A stretch of DNA of 64,000 nt from Vibrio gangliei. Lineage in GTDB: Bacteria; Pseudomonadota; Gammaproteobacteria; Enterobacterales; Vibrionaceae. The notes below the pieces were generated by a model. The model did no database searches. It worked only from the letters and a program-made list of their open reading frames with translations, and had not been told where the DNA came from. Both the position numbers and the translations under genes were made by a program. The stretch spans positions 62,001-126,000 of the forward strand of contig NZ_AP021870.1 in the NCBI RefSeq assembly GCF_026001925.1. The letters are read 5' to 3'. Positions 8,871 through 18,448 of this stretch are shown here, piece by piece. Within the stretch, counting starts at the first letter, position 1. Each line of letters starts with the position of its first letter.

Positions 8871-9872
8871 TTATTTTGCAGCCGCTTTCGCCTGCTCAAT
8901 CCATCCATTAAATTGTTTTTGGTGAGCTTTAATCCAGCCATCGGCTTGGGCTTCAATATCGGCCGGTTTGTTCTGCCCTTGACGCATCATCATGTTTTGT
9001 TTGCTGATATCGTTAATATCGAGCTTCATGATAGAAAACAGCTTAGCTGCCGCTGGGTTGTCTTGCGCAAATTGTTTGTTGGCGACAATACGCATGGTGT
9101 TCACTTGGAAACCGTAGTTATTGCCGTTTGGTAGTTCAGTATCTTGTTGTAGCCCTTCAGGCATGGCAGAAAAAGGCACTTGCAACCAAACCACATCTTT
9201 ACCTGGAACTAATACACTACTCACCCAATACGGTGTCCAAGTATAGTAAATGACAGGTTGGCCGCTTTTATAACGTGAAATGGTATCGGCAATTAAAGCG
9301 GAATAGCTGCCTTGTTGCTGAGTCACGGTATCTTCAAGACCATAAGCTTTGATTTGGTGATTGATAATAGATTCGGTTGTCCAGCCCGGTTCACCGCCGG
9401 TGAGATCGGCTTTGCCATCACCATCAGTATCAAACAGTTTGGCGAGCTTAGGATCTTTCAGCTGCGCAAGGTTGGTGATGTGGTATTTATCGGCGGTTTT
9501 TTTATCGATCATGTAGCCTTGTGCCGCGTTATTGACATACACACCTTTGCGATAGAATTTTTCATCGCCACCACCCAGCTCGTATTTGTCTTTTTGTTGT
9601 GGATCCCAGTTTACCGCCAGGTAAGTGGCATCTCCGTTGGCGATGGAAGTAAAGGCGACGTTGTAATCCACTTCTTGCGTTGTTTTTACCGTGTAGCCGA
9701 GTTGTTCCATTGCTTTATTAACAATAAGTGTTTGAAAGGTTTCTTCAGCAATGGTGGATTGAACCGGTTGTACAGTAATGCCTTTGCCTGGTAGCTCATC
9801 GGCCTGAGTGGAGAGAGACATTGCACAGCTCGCTAAAGCTGATAGATACAGTGTTTTTGTTGTATTTTTCAT
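8871..9872 (-). CDS. proX: Glycine betaine/proline ABC transporter substrate-binding protein, second copy
   Basis: The 333-residue protein has a signal peptide (about 1-24, ending ADE) and a ProX/OpuAC binding domain. It shares long identical stretches with the proX copy immediately upstream (for example [16 protein letters not shown] and [10 protein letters not shown]). The two therefore form a tandem duplication that has drifted apart in surface segments. Both keep the aromatic WTPYW region that forms the betaine cage. This copy lacks the Cys pair found in the upstream copy (CNPGWGCE is EPGWTTE here). It probably binds a different or overlapping solute for the same ProV/ProW. Confidence 0.93.
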   Translation of the reverse strand: MKNTTKTLYLSALASCAMSLSTQADELPGKGITVQPVQSTIAEETFQTLIVNKAMEQLGYTVKTTQEVDYNVAFTSIANGDATYLAVNWDPQQKDKYELGGGDEKFYRKGVYVNNAAQGYMIDKKTADKYHITNLAQLKDPKLAKLFDTDGDGKADLTGGEPGWTTESIINHQIKAYGLEDTVTQQQGSYSALIADTISRYKSGQPVIYYTWTPYWVSSVLVPGKDVVWLQVPFSAMPEGLQQDTELPNGNNYGFQVNTMRIVANKQFAQDNPAAAKLFSIMKLDINDISKQNMMMRQGQNKPADIEAQADGWIKAHQKQFNGWIEQAKAAAK

Positions 9873-9908
9873 CCGTGATCTCTTTGATTTCAGTTTGATA
9901 GAATAGAA

Positions 9909-9930
9909 AAGCTGCCGCAGTGGGCAGCTT
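9909..9930 (-). terminator. Terminator-like hairpin between the two proX copies
   Basis: On the minus strand AAGCTGCC / GGCAGCTT arms with a 6-base loop are followed by TTTTCTATTC. Its position inside the operon suggests attenuation, so that the second proX is made in smaller amounts, or 3'-end protection. Confidence 0.65.
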
Positions 9931-9946
9931 GAAATAGAGGAGTGAT

Positions 9947-10954
9947 TTATTTCGCCGCTGCTTTGGCTTGCTCAATCCAGCTATTAAATAAATCTTGGTG
10001 TGCTTTAATCCAACCGTTGGCATGCGCTTCAATATCAGCTGCTTTGTTTTGGCCATTACGCATCATTAAGTTTTCGGCACTGATGTCGTTAATGTTCAGC
10101 TTCATCACAGCAAATAACTTCGCAGCGGCAGGGTTTTCTTCAGCAAATTTTTTATTGGCAACAATATGAATACTGTTCATTTGGAAGCCGTAGTTTTTGC
10201 CATTGGGTAGGGTGGTATCAATACCGCTACGCTCGCCAGGAAGTGAGGAATGCGGCACTTCTAACCAAACGACATCTTTACCTGGAACCAATACGCCACT
10301 CACCCAGTAAGGTGTCCATGTGTAGTAAAGCACAGGCTTGCCGCTTTTATAGCTCGAAATGGTATCGGCGATGATGGCAGCATAGCTACCTTGGTTATTA
10401 TCAATTGAATCTTCTAAACCAAAATCTTTAAGCTGGTGGTTGATCACGGCTTCACAGCCCCAGCCTGGGTTACAGCCGGTTAAGTCCGCTTTACCGTTGT
10501 CATTGCTATCAAATAGCTTGGCAAGTTTTGGATCTTTTAGTTGTTCAATATTGGTAATACCGTATTTATCCGCTGTCTTTTTATCGATTAGGTAGCCTTG
10601 CGCTGCACCAGTTGAGTAAGTCCCTTCACGGTAGAATTTGGCATCCCCGCCGGCTTGCTTATACTTATCGGTATGCAGAGGTTCCCAGTTAGAAGCTAGG
10701 AAAGTGGCATCACCATTGGCGATAGAGGTATAGGCGACGTTGTAGTCTACGTTTTGAATAGGCTTAACATCGTACCCCAGTTTTTCTAAAGCTTTATTCA
10801 CTAAAAGCGTTTGAAACGTTTCTTCGGCAATCGTGGATTGCACAGGTTGAACCGTGACACCTTCGCCCGGTAGAGTATCGGCGTTGACAGCAAATGACGT
10901 CGCTGATGCGAGTAAAGTCGCGCTAAATAAGATTTTCATCCGTGTTGTCTTCAT
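9947..10954 (-). CDS. proX: Glycine betaine/proline ABC transporter substrate-binding protein, first copy
   Basis: The start at the second of two adjacent ATGs (10954) is chosen because AGGAG is 5 bases ahead of it, against 2 for the first. The signal peptide ends near NADTLPGEG. The periplasmic OpuAC domain follows, with the YYTWTPYW ligand segment and a Cys pair ([10 protein letters not shown]) typical of enteric ProX. It delivers betaine or proline-betaine to the ProW/ProV membrane complex. It lies 177 bp downstream of proW, separated by a stable hairpin. Confidence 0.95.
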   Translation of the reverse strand: MKTTRMKILFSATLLASATSFAVNADTLPGEGVTVQPVQSTIAEETFQTLLVNKALEKLGYDVKPIQNVDYNVAYTSIANGDATFLASNWEPLHTDKYKQAGGDAKFYREGTYSTGAAQGYLIDKKTADKYGITNIEQLKDPKLAKLFDSNDNGKADLTGCNPGWGCEAVINHQLKDFGLEDSIDNNQGSYAAIIADTISSYKSGKPVLYYTWTPYWVSGVLVPGKDVVWLEVPHSSLPGERSGIDTTLPNGKNYGFQMNSIHIVANKKFAEENPAAAKLFAVMKLNINDISAENLMMRNGQNKAADIEAHANGWIKAHQDLFNSWIEQAKAAAK

Positions 10955-11063
10955 CATTTCTCCTGTTGTGTCTTTCTTTTCGAATTAAGTGACATTCGAG
11001 TGATGTATTGTTCGAGTGAGTTCTTTCTTAATTGTGTTCATTTACCAATTAACTGAATCAGGC

Positions 11064-11085
11064 GGAGGAACCCGTTTGTTCCTCC
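11064..11085. repeat. 8-bp inverted repeat between proW and proX
   Basis: GGAGGAAC / GTTCCTCC arms have a 6-base loop and no T-run. Within the operon it is more likely to be an mRNA-stabilising or processing hairpin than a terminator. Confidence 0.5.
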
Positions 11086-11131
11086 TTGCGCTGATGTAGC
11101 TTTGTTTACTAGATGTTTAATTAATAAGCGT

Positions 11132-12244
11132 TTATTTGCTAGACGCCTGTTTGCTCGATGAAAGCTGATTGGTTTCTTTCGGCTTCACCAACTTATAAAT
11201 CAATGACGCAGGGCCTGATTCATACCATTTGGTTTTCTTATCACGCGCTGAAACCCCAATGGTTTGCGTTAAGCGATCCAACAAGATAGCCAAAATCACA
11301 ATGCCTAAACCACCGACTGCGGCAAGGCCCATATCTAGGCGGCCAATGCCTCGCAATACCATTTGACCTAAGCCACCTACCGCGATCATAGAAGCGATAA
11401 CCACCATAGACAGCGACAACATTAAGGTTTGGTTAACACCAGCCATAATGGTTGGCGTCGCCAGTGGCAGCTGAATGCGGTACAGCATTTGTTTCGGGCT
11501 AGCGCCAAATGAGTGACCCGCTTCGATCAATTCTTCTGGTACTTGCTGAATACCAAGAATGGTCAAACGCACGATCGGCGGTAGGGCGAAGATGATCGTT
11601 ACCACAACGCCCGGTACGTTACCGATACCAAACAGCATGACGATGGGTACTAAGTACACAAACGCTGGTGTGGTTTGCATTGCATCCAATATAGGGCGAA
11701 TCACTTTGGCGGCCGAATCACTGCGTGCCAGCCAAATCCCCATTGGTAAGCCAATTAATAAGCAGAAGAAAACCGAGGTGAGAACGAGGGCGAGCGTCAC
11801 CATAGCTTCATCCCATGCGCCTATAAAACCAATAATGGCTAGGGAAGCTAACGTGGCAAAGCCCATTTTTTTACCCGCCAATTGCCAAGCTATCAGCACT
11901 AAGATCGCCATCATGATTAAAGACGGTGTTGACACTAAGGCGGTTTGGAAAGACGTTAAAATAAAGTCGATCGGTACTCGCACGGCTTGGAATACTGGGC
12001 GACCATGCGCAACTAACCAGTTCAAGCCGGTCTCAACCCAATGGTCAAACGGGATCACCGCATCTTTAAATGGGTGTGCCCAATCAATGCTGGGTTCAAC
12101 GGGCTGTGTTGGCGTATTGCTCAGCCATGAAGTTGTGCTTTCTGCTGAGCTGGCGGTTGCCCAAGGATCGCTTGATGTGGTTGCCGCGGCAGAGGCCCAC
12201 GGATCGGCAGCTTGTGCTGCACTTACACTTGTTTCAGTCGTCAT
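11132..12244 (-). CDS. proW: Glycine betaine/proline ABC transporter permease ProW
   Basis: The 370-residue protein has a long hydrophilic N-terminal region (about 1-90) rich in Ala/Ser/Thr with repeated DPWA units. The membrane domain follows. [24 protein letters not shown] and [12 protein letters not shown] are nearly identical to E. coli ProW. The EAA loop that contacts the ATPase is [20 protein letters not shown]. It forms the inner-membrane channel of the osmoprotectant importer. It begins 5 bp after proV and is surely co-translated. E. coli ProW also has an extended N-terminal tail. Confidence 0.95.
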   Translation of the reverse strand: MTTETSVSAAQAADPWASAAATTSSDPWATASSAESTTSWLSNTPTQPVEPSIDWAHPFKDAVIPFDHWVETGLNWLVAHGRPVFQAVRVPIDFILTSFQTALVSTPSLIMMAILVLIAWQLAGKKMGFATLASLAIIGFIGAWDEAMVTLALVLTSVFFCLLIGLPMGIWLARSDSAAKVIRPILDAMQTTPAFVYLVPIVMLFGIGNVPGVVVTIIFALPPIVRLTILGIQQVPEELIEAGHSFGASPKQMLYRIQLPLATPTIMAGVNQTLMLSLSMVVIASMIAVGGLGQMVLRGIGRLDMGLAAVGGLGIVILAILLDRLTQTIGVSARDKKTKWYESGPASLIYKLVKPKETNQLSSSKQASSK

Positions 12245-12249
12245 AATGA

Positions 12250-13437
12250 TTACTCTCTATCTAAAGTTTGCAGCAGGCGGGTTTTGGTGATCACACCGTG
12301 ATAAAAACCATCTTCGGATACCACAGGTACCGCGTAAGGTACTTCGGCAACTTTGCTGATTAATTCACTCACAGGCGTGTCCGCATCCAAAGAAATGGTG
12401 TCTTTTAGCAATGCGCTGCTAAGAGGACGTTTTTCTTTGTAGGCTGTTTTGAGAGAGTCTTGCGACACAATGCCGGAATACTTATTTCCTTTGTCGATCA
12501 CAACACCATAGTCACGATCTTGATCCGATAGGATTTGCAGTGCGGCTGCCGGGCCATCGGTTTCACCTTTCTTAAATACTGCAGCGGGTTTTTTACGAGC
12601 AATATCTTTGGCGGAATAAACGTCAGCAACATTAACGCCACTAAAGAAAGATTCCACATAATCGTTGGCTGGGTTTTGCAAAATGTCATCTGGTGTACCT
12701 ACTTGCACAACAACACCATTTTGCATGATGGCAATACGGTCACCGATGCGCATGGCTTCATCTAAATCGTGTGAGATGAATACGATGGTGCGACGGTCAT
12801 CGTTTTGTAGGCGGATCAACTCATCTTGCATTTCAGTACGAATCAATGGGTCGAGCGCTGAAAAGGCCTCATCCATTAGCAGAATATCTGGGTCGGTTGC
12901 CAGTGCACGAGCTAGGCCAACACGCTGCTTCATACCGCCAGATAGCTCATCTGGGTATGAATCACATTGGCTTTCAAGTCCCACACGCGCTAGGGCATTG
13001 CGAGCTGCATCATTACGCTTATCCAAATCAACGCCCGCTAATTCCAAGCCAAAAGCAGCATTTTCGAGCACGCTCATGTGTGGCATTAGGGCGAAGTTTT
13101 GGAAAACCATACTGATATTATTACGGCGTACCTGACGTAATTCTTCTGGTGAGATAACGGCAATATCTTGACCGTTGAGATAAACATGGCCTTTGGTTGG
13201 CTCAATTAAACGGTTGAGTAAACGTACTAATGTTGATTTACCCGAACCCGACAGGCCCATGATGACGAAAATTTCGCCTTCGTTGATGGAAAGAGAAACA
13301 TCTTTCACACCGACAGTCAGCCCAGTTTTTTCAAAAATTTCGTCTTTCTCTAGGCCTTTTTCTATTAATGGGAAAGCATCTTCCGGCGTTTCTCCAAACA
13401 CTTTATAGAGGTTTTTTACTTCTAATTTGGTGGTCAT
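12250..13437 (-). CDS. proV: Glycine betaine/proline ABC transporter ATP-binding protein ProV
   Basis: The 395-residue protein has Walker [10 protein letters not shown] (61-69), signature LSGGMKQR (165-172), Walker B ILLMDE (185-190) and the H-loop histidine (ISHDLDEA). The C-terminal part from about residue 280 forms tandem CBS domains, which in this subfamily sense ionic strength. First gene of the proV-proW-proX-proX operon; energises betaine uptake under osmotic stress. Control is probably through CosR and the inverted repeat 54 bp upstream. Confidence 0.96.
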   Translation of the reverse strand: MTTKLEVKNLYKVFGETPEDAFPLIEKGLEKDEIFEKTGLTVGVKDVSLSINEGEIFVIMGLSGSGKSTLVRLLNRLIEPTKGHVYLNGQDIAVISPEELRQVRRNNISMVFQNFALMPHMSVLENAAFGLELAGVDLDKRNDAARNALARVGLESQCDSYPDELSGGMKQRVGLARALATDPDILLMDEAFSALDPLIRTEMQDELIRLQNDDRRTIVFISHDLDEAMRIGDRIAIMQNGVVVQVGTPDDILQNPANDYVESFFSGVNVADVYSAKDIARKKPAAVFKKGETDGPAAALQILSDQDRDYGVVIDKGNKYSGIVSQDSLKTAYKEKRPLSSALLKDTISLDADTPVSELISKVAEVPYAVPVVSEDGFYHGVITKTRLLQTLDRE

Positions 13438-13490
13438 TATTTAGCATCCTTGGCTAGTTTTTTCACAAAACGGAAACATCAATGCTTTGT

Positions 13491-13516
13491 AAACTGTTTA
13501 GTACCCTAAACAGTTT
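13491..13516. promoter_or_regulatory. Candidate CosR operator upstream of proV
   Basis: Perfect 11-bp arms AAACTGTTTAG / CTAAACAGTTT are separated by TACC and end 54 bp before the proV start. Read as TGTTTAGT-AC-CCTAAACA it resembles the pseudopalindrome with 8-bp half-sites and a 2-bp spacer that I recall for the homologous regulator EctR1. A possible minus-strand promoter (GTGACA, 18 bases, TTTAAT) lies just upstream and would put the repeat at the start of the transcript. The binding protein is inferred. Confidence 0.6.
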
Positions 13517-13859
13517 GTCATTAAAATGCAAAAATTAGATAACTGTCACAGAAGAATGTAAATGATAGATCTAATAGGATTTAACGAGTCACTTGCTCAG
13601 TATTCGTTTAAACGGATGTGATTTAATTATTTGATATCTAATTGAAATACATAGCTAGGAATGTTGTAATTTTGTTGTGATGTGGGCGAGAGATTCCCGT
13701 GTGAATTATTTTTGCACATTATGATTTCATGTTGCTAAATTCACAGAATAGTTGTGGTATTAACTGATTTTTTGCCCTCATGAGGTAGGAAATAAAACAC
13801 CAATAATAGGGCAAGATAGAGTGAATAAGCGGAACATAGAGACCGGAGCGGAAATAAAA
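13517..13859. other. Upstream region of proV
   Basis: AT-rich, about 340 bp. Apart from the possible proV promoter near 13530-13560 I see no gene or further clear motif. The chitinase on the far side reads in the same direction and ends before this gap. Confidence 0.4.
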
Positions 13860-13888
13860 TAAGCGCACCTTAAAATCCGGTGCGCTTA
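13860..13888 (-). terminator. Terminator of the chitinase gene
   Basis: TAAGCGCACC / GGTGCGCTTA arms (10 bp) with a 9-base loop. On the minus strand the stem is followed by TTTTATTT. Confidence 0.85.
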
Positions 13889-13939
13889 GATCTAAGTTTT
13901 GTTCACATTATCTCGGAACTTATTGGATAACTGACTGGA

Positions 13940-16900
13940 TTATAAAGTACACACTTTCGTCCAATCAGCATTGTCACCAGGTTCAGATGACGTCCACCAG
14001 TTAGCTTGATAAACCACGCCATCGTTGATGACTTTATCGCCTTGGTTGGCATGGCTTGGGTTACCTGCCCAGTCTTTTTGTGGGAAGTCTGGGTAAGTCA
14101 CTAGTCCGTCAGCGCTACAAGTGCCATCGCCATTGCCGTTATCACCACCATCTGTGCTGGTATCTATTTCAGCCACTGGCAGCTCTGGGTGCTCAAACTT
14201 AAAGCCGTAATCAACGCCATTAATGTTGACGGTGTAGTTTGCAGGGCCAGAGATAGGTAGGTAGTACACCATATCTAGCTCATAGCTTTCACCCGCAGGC
14301 AGAGCTTTCCATGCTGGAAGAGTAAAGGCAACGCGATGCATCACACCATCCAAACCACCAACGTTATCCGCGCGAGTATGACCAGAGCTAATCACCGCTA
14401 GACCACCACCTGATTGGTCTTTGGCATTGTCTGGCGCTGAGGTAGGAATATCGAACTGGAATTCCGTGCCACCAGGAATGTCTTGACCGGTGTTGTTAGT
14501 AAAGGTGATTTTCGGATTGATAGGGTAGTTTTGGTCACCCACTTTAAAGCCGCCAATGTTGACCGAAATATCCACCACTTGATCTGGCATCGCTCCGGTT
14601 GCCACTTTATTGCCGTATGGCGTTGCTGACTTAAACTCATCGTAGATGGTCTTGGTCATGGTGTTACCCATGTGGTATTCACCGTTACCTGTCGCACAAG
14701 CTTGCTCAGTAGGGTCGACATCGGTACGGTTGCCATTTGCATCAAGTACATAACAGCTGTAGTCGCCCGCCAATTCCCAGAACATGATGCCGCCAATACC
14801 TTGGTCGATAACGTATTGCGCTTTGGTGGTGATCGACTCTTTATCTTCAGTAGAAAGGAAGACTTTCTTCTCTTCATTCCATAGCCAAGGAGCGACCGCT
14901 ACATCATCGTAGTAACGGGTATAAGTGCCAGTTAATACATCGGAAGGATCGGTATCCGGTTTCAAACCATAGGCATCGGCGTAAGAGCCCCAAATGCCTT
15001 TTTCTAGGTTTTTGGCATGCCACATTGGGTTCGAGCCTGCGCCCATTTCGTTACCGCGTGGATCGGTATCGTGCCACATGTTGTCGATACCCACTGCGCC
15101 GTTACCACAGTTATTTTTCTCGCCTTCACCTGTACCGTCTGCACATTCAGATTGGTTCGGTAGAGCAGCACGACCCCATAGACCATGATCGCCACCGGTC
15201 ACACCTTGCCAACCGCGAGTATAGTAAGGCACACCAATGTTGATTCGGCCTGCTGGCATTGAACCGCGGAAATAGTGATAAGCCCAATCGGTATTGAGAT
15301 AACCTAGGCCACCATACGCTGCTGTGCCGTAAACGTTCCATTGTGCCAGTTCTGAGTCTTTACCTGTGTCATACAACGCGGCGTTATGACTAACGTGATC
15401 GTTCCACGCGCCGTGTAAGTCGTAAGACATAATGTTGACGTAATCGAGGTATTTCGTGACATCGAAGGTTTCCATACCGCGAAGTAGGTAGCCTGAAGAT
15501 GGCGCTGCGATGGTTAGCATGTAGTATTGATCGTCTTGCGCTGAGGCTTTATCGATCTTCTCACGTAACACTTTCATGAGCTCTTGGTAAGATGCCCATA
15601 GATGCTCACGGCGAGGTTCCATAATGTCTTTATCAAGCGGGTTACCGGCACCGGCCATCGAGGTTGGGTATTCGTAGTCAATATCAATACCGTCAAATTG
15701 GTATTTACGGATAAGCTCAACCGCAGAATCAGCAAATTTTTCGATCGCAGCATGGTTGATTGAACCATCGGCATTGGTGGTCATGGTATAGAAACCACCA
15801 TCGTTAACGCGTGAGCCATCGGCAGCAAAGTGACCGCCTGTTTCTGCCCAGCCACCAATCGAGATTAAGGTTTTCACACCATAACGTTTTTTGTAGGTCG
15901 CCAATGCGCCGAAGTGACCTTTAAAGCCTAATTCAGGATCGACATCGACTCCCGGCCAAGTTTTACCTACCGCAGGGTTTTCCGGGTCGTTGACATCACC
16001 AATATTCACTTTGCCATCCGAGCCAATGCTGACGAACGCATAGTTAATATGAGTTAATTGTTCCCATGGAATGTCTTTCACTAGGTAAGCTGCTTGCGGA
16101 TCATTACCCGCGCGCCAACTGGTAAAGTAACCAATCACACGGCGAGGATGATCGGCACCCATGATCTCACGACCTTCTTCATCGTAAGCATCGCAATAAG
16201 GTACGTTCACGCCTTCGGTTTGGTATAAGCCATCAGGATGACAAGTGGCAGCAATAGGTTGGTCGCTGATCACTTTTAATGTAGTCGCGGAAGATTCGGT
16301 TGCTGCGCCTTCATTATCGGTGGCTTTAGCTATAACCGAAACAGAGCCAGTTTGCGTAGTGGTGTAATTCAGCGTGTATGGCGCAGAAGCGACGGTGCCG
16401 ACTAAAGCGCCAGCCACATAGAAATCGACTTTATCGACAGTGCCATCTGAATCCGCCGCAGTCGCAGTTAAGGTCACCACTTCACCGACAGTGACGCTGC
16501 TGCTTGAGAGTGCAACAGAAACCGTTGGTGCTTGGTTGCCGCCAGTTTGAGCCGCTTGAACATCGAGCGATACTGAGCTAGTTGTACTGCTTGCGCCCTG
16601 GTCATCATAAGCAACAGAACTAAAAGTATGTGAACCAGAAATCGCAGTCCAAGTTGCTGAATATGGTGCGCTGGTGGCTTGTGCAATCACAGTGCCATCA
16701 ACCAAGAAATCGACACGAGCGACCGTGCCATCCGAATCGGCAGCACTGGCGGTGAGTGTGACCACATCGCCTTCAGTGATTGACGTTGAAGCAGTCGGAG
16801 AGGTGAGATCCACGGTTGGTACTTCGTTAGTGATTTCATCGGTGGAACATGAATCGACTAGAGCCCAAGCGCCCCATTCGCCCGCTTCTTTTGGGCTGTT

Positions 16901-17101
16901 ACCTTGCGTCCAATATTTGGCACTGTAGGCATTACCATCTTGTTGTACTTTTTGCCCGCCAGTATAAACCGCACTGGCATCCCAAGTTTCTAGCGTGCTG
17001 CAATCCACTGCCGCGTAGCTACTAAATGCCATCAGGCAAGATGCCGTCAGTGCGCTTAGTCTAAAGGCGTTTTTAGCCACTCCATTTCGACTTATAGCCA
17101 T
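13940..17101 (-). CDS. Secreted multidomain GH18 chitinase
   Basis: The start at 17101 ([13 protein letters not shown]) has AAGGATAA upstream and opens directly into a signal peptide ending near Ala30. Upstream in-frame codons would add a hydrophobic, untypical extension. Order over 1053 residues: chitin-binding CBM5/12 (about 33-85, aromatic-rich), two Ig-like modules (95-183 and 192-278, each with ADSDGTV.(R/K)VDF), GH18 catalytic domain (about 320-790) with SIGGW near 414 and DGIDIDYE at 470-477 (acid Glu477), a ChiC-type module (about 850-985), and a second C-terminal CBM5/12 (about 1000-1053). It hydrolyses chitin outside the cell. It stands alone with its own terminator; its regulator is not evident here. 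Confidence 0.96.
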   Translation of the reverse strand: MAISRNGVAKNAFRLSALTASCLMAFSSYAAVDCSTLETWDASAVYTGGQKVQQDGNAYSAKYWTQGNSPKEAGEWGAWALVDSCSTDEITNEVPTVDLTSPTASTSITEGDVVTLTASAADSDGTVARVDFLVDGTVIAQATSAPYSATWTAISGSHTFSSVAYDDQGASSTTSSVSLDVQAAQTGGNQAPTVSVALSSSSVTVGEVVTLTATAADSDGTVDKVDFYVAGALVGTVASAPYTLNYTTTQTGSVSVIAKATDNEGAATESSATTLKVISDQPIAATCHPDGLYQTEGVNVPYCDAYDEEGREIMGADHPRRVIGYFTSWRAGNDPQAAYLVKDIPWEQLTHINYAFVSIGSDGKVNIGDVNDPENPAVGKTWPGVDVDPELGFKGHFGALATYKKRYGVKTLISIGGWAETGGHFAADGSRVNDGGFYTMTTNADGSINHAAIEKFADSAVELIRKYQFDGIDIDYEYPTSMAGAGNPLDKDIMEPRREHLWASYQELMKVLREKIDKASAQDDQYYMLTIAAPSSGYLLRGMETFDVTKYLDYVNIMSYDLHGAWNDHVSHNAALYDTGKDSELAQWNVYGTAAYGGLGYLNTDWAYHYFRGSMPAGRINIGVPYYTRGWQGVTGGDHGLWGRAALPNQSECADGTGEGEKNNCGNGAVGIDNMWHDTDPRGNEMGAGSNPMWHAKNLEKGIWGSYADAYGLKPDTDPSDVLTGTYTRYYDDVAVAPWLWNEEKKVFLSTEDKESITTKAQYVIDQGIGGIMFWELAGDYSCYVLDANGNRTDVDPTEQACATGNGEYHMGNTMTKTIYDEFKSATPYGNKVATGAMPDQVVDISVNIGGFKVGDQNYPINPKITFTNNTGQDIPGGTEFQFDIPTSAPDNAKDQSGGGLAVISSGHTRADNVGGLDGVMHRVAFTLPAWKALPAGESYELDMVYYLPISGPANYTVNINGVDYGFKFEHPELPVAEIDTSTDGGDNGNGDGTCSADGLVTYPDFPQKDWAGNPSHANQGDKVINDGVVYQANWWTSSEPGDNADWTKVCTL

Positions 17102-17558
17102 AATAATTATCCTTAACCCATTGTTATAAAAATAAAATATAAAGGTATTTAGTAGGGAGATAACTTTAGTTCTCCTGCGAAACAACTGTAGGATAATTGA
17201 CGTAATGCACACTTAAATTTTGTGAGAATTCGATAGTGACTCGAAAAATCGTCTGGTTTTTATGCAACGAATTGCGAAAAAATGTTCCTGATGGCTCGTT
17301 TTAACTTATCTTGACAATAAAAACCGTTAGCAGATTTAAAAGGTAGAAGAGGAATGGAAAGAATAGATTATCTGGTGATGAAGGAAAACTTGGATGAATT
17401 AACTAATAAATTAGCTACTGATAAAATGGATTATTCAATGTAAATCAATGGGTAATGATTTTTCAGAAAGATGGTCAGATTGCTTGTTAGTTTGAGATTA
17501 GAACGATATTTTATTTTGTGAAATATGTTTTAACACCCAAGCCGAAAGTGAGATTAAT
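17102..17558. other. Chitinase upstream region
   Basis: About 450 bp of AT-rich sequence holding the chitinase promoter. I cannot place its -35/-10 with confidence. A 29-codon open frame at 17354-17443 (+) has a purine-rich stretch directly against its ATG; it is too weak to call a gene. Confidence 0.35.
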
Positions 17559-17914
17559 TTAACTCAACCCAACAATTTTCCCGTTTTCATCGATATCCAA
17601 ATTCATGAACGCCGGTTTTTCGGGTAGACCGGGCATCGTCATCACATTGCCGTATAAAGCGTAAATAAATCCCGCGCCGGCGCAGAGTTTAAGCTCGCGA
17701 ATATCAACCGTGAAATCTTTGGGGGCGCCTTTTATTTGGCTGTCTGTCGTGATGGAGAGCGGAGTTTTTGCTAAACAAACCGCGAGATGGTGATAACCTT
17801 GTTCATTAAATTGTTGTAGCTGTTGCTGTGCTTTCTCACTCAAATTGATGCCGTTTGCCCATAGTCTTTGATGGCGACAGCATTGAGTTTGTCTTGCAAT
17901 GCTGATTCAAGCCG
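17559..17914 (-). pseudogene. fhs: C-terminal remnant of formate-tetrahydrofolate ligase (fhs)
   Basis: The last 94 codons read as the end of Fhs: EKAQQQL, then [40 protein letters not shown] and [12 protein letters not shown]. Intact enzymes are about 555-580 residues. Just upstream, [19 protein letters not shown] continues the homology in another frame. A one-base deletion near 17857-17861 (TATGG|GCAAAC) separates it from ANGINLSEK. Homology fades beyond about 17914 and no ATP-binding region remains. So only about a fifth of the gene is left, with a frameshift and no real start. A short expressed peptide from the TTG at 17843 is very unlikely. Confidence 0.88.
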
Positions 17915-18448
17915 AGATAAGCAGTTAAGTGTATGTCTACCTTAGCTTTGGTACTCGTTGGTATGCAATCCCGCTTTTTCTGCAATAGTTTGTATTGGAT
18001 GACTTGGTCAATAAATGTGGATACTTATTAAAACGGGTTGTGGGTTTAGGTTTTATGTTTCTTAGTTTGAATTCTAAATAGTTTTAGGGGAGGGCGATGA
18101 GTTCAATACAATATCCGCATCAATAGATAAATCTTTTTTGATTAATGTATCAATAAATCAACCATACGGTTAATTTTTTATCTATTTGAAATAATTGTGA
18201 TTTTTGTTTTTTTTGTTCTTGCTTTTTTATTTGTATTTAATGTGATCTAGGTTGCATTTTTGTTGGAAGTCTATATTCTATCGCGGCTAAATTAGTTGGC
18301 TTTTGTTTTGTTCTCTAACGAAACAATGCGTATTGAATACACCATGACTAATAGAAGGCTATCTGCTTGAAAAGGATATCCACAGATATAAATATTGCTT
18401 TGTAGGTAAAAGGTTCAGCGACACCTACAAGGACTGGACGGAGGCTAA
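17915..18448. other. AT-rich gap upstream of the BCCT gene
   Basis: About 530 bp. The upstream 5' part of fhs is gone. There is no supported gene. A short CTAAA-N4-TTTAG repeat at 18074-18087 is noted, but its half-sites face the opposite way to the proV operator. The BCCT ribosome site (GGAGG) is at 18440-18444. Confidence 0.4.

Noticed and set aside
9312..9794. 160-codon open frame on the plus strand
   Set aside because: It is antisense to the second proX copy and shows no domain or ribosome site.
12665..13135. 156-codon open frame on the plus strand
   Set aside because: It is antisense to proV through the Walker and signature motifs; a shadow frame.
17354..17443. 29-codon frame with an AGAAGAGG purine run directly before its ATG
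   Set aside because: Spacing is too short for a ribosome site, no conservation can be judged, and the peptide has no recognisable feature.
18074..18087. CTAAA-N4-TTTAG as a second CosR site before the BCCT gene
   Set aside because: Half-sites face the opposite way to TTTAG-N4-CTAAA at proV and the arms are only 5 bp.
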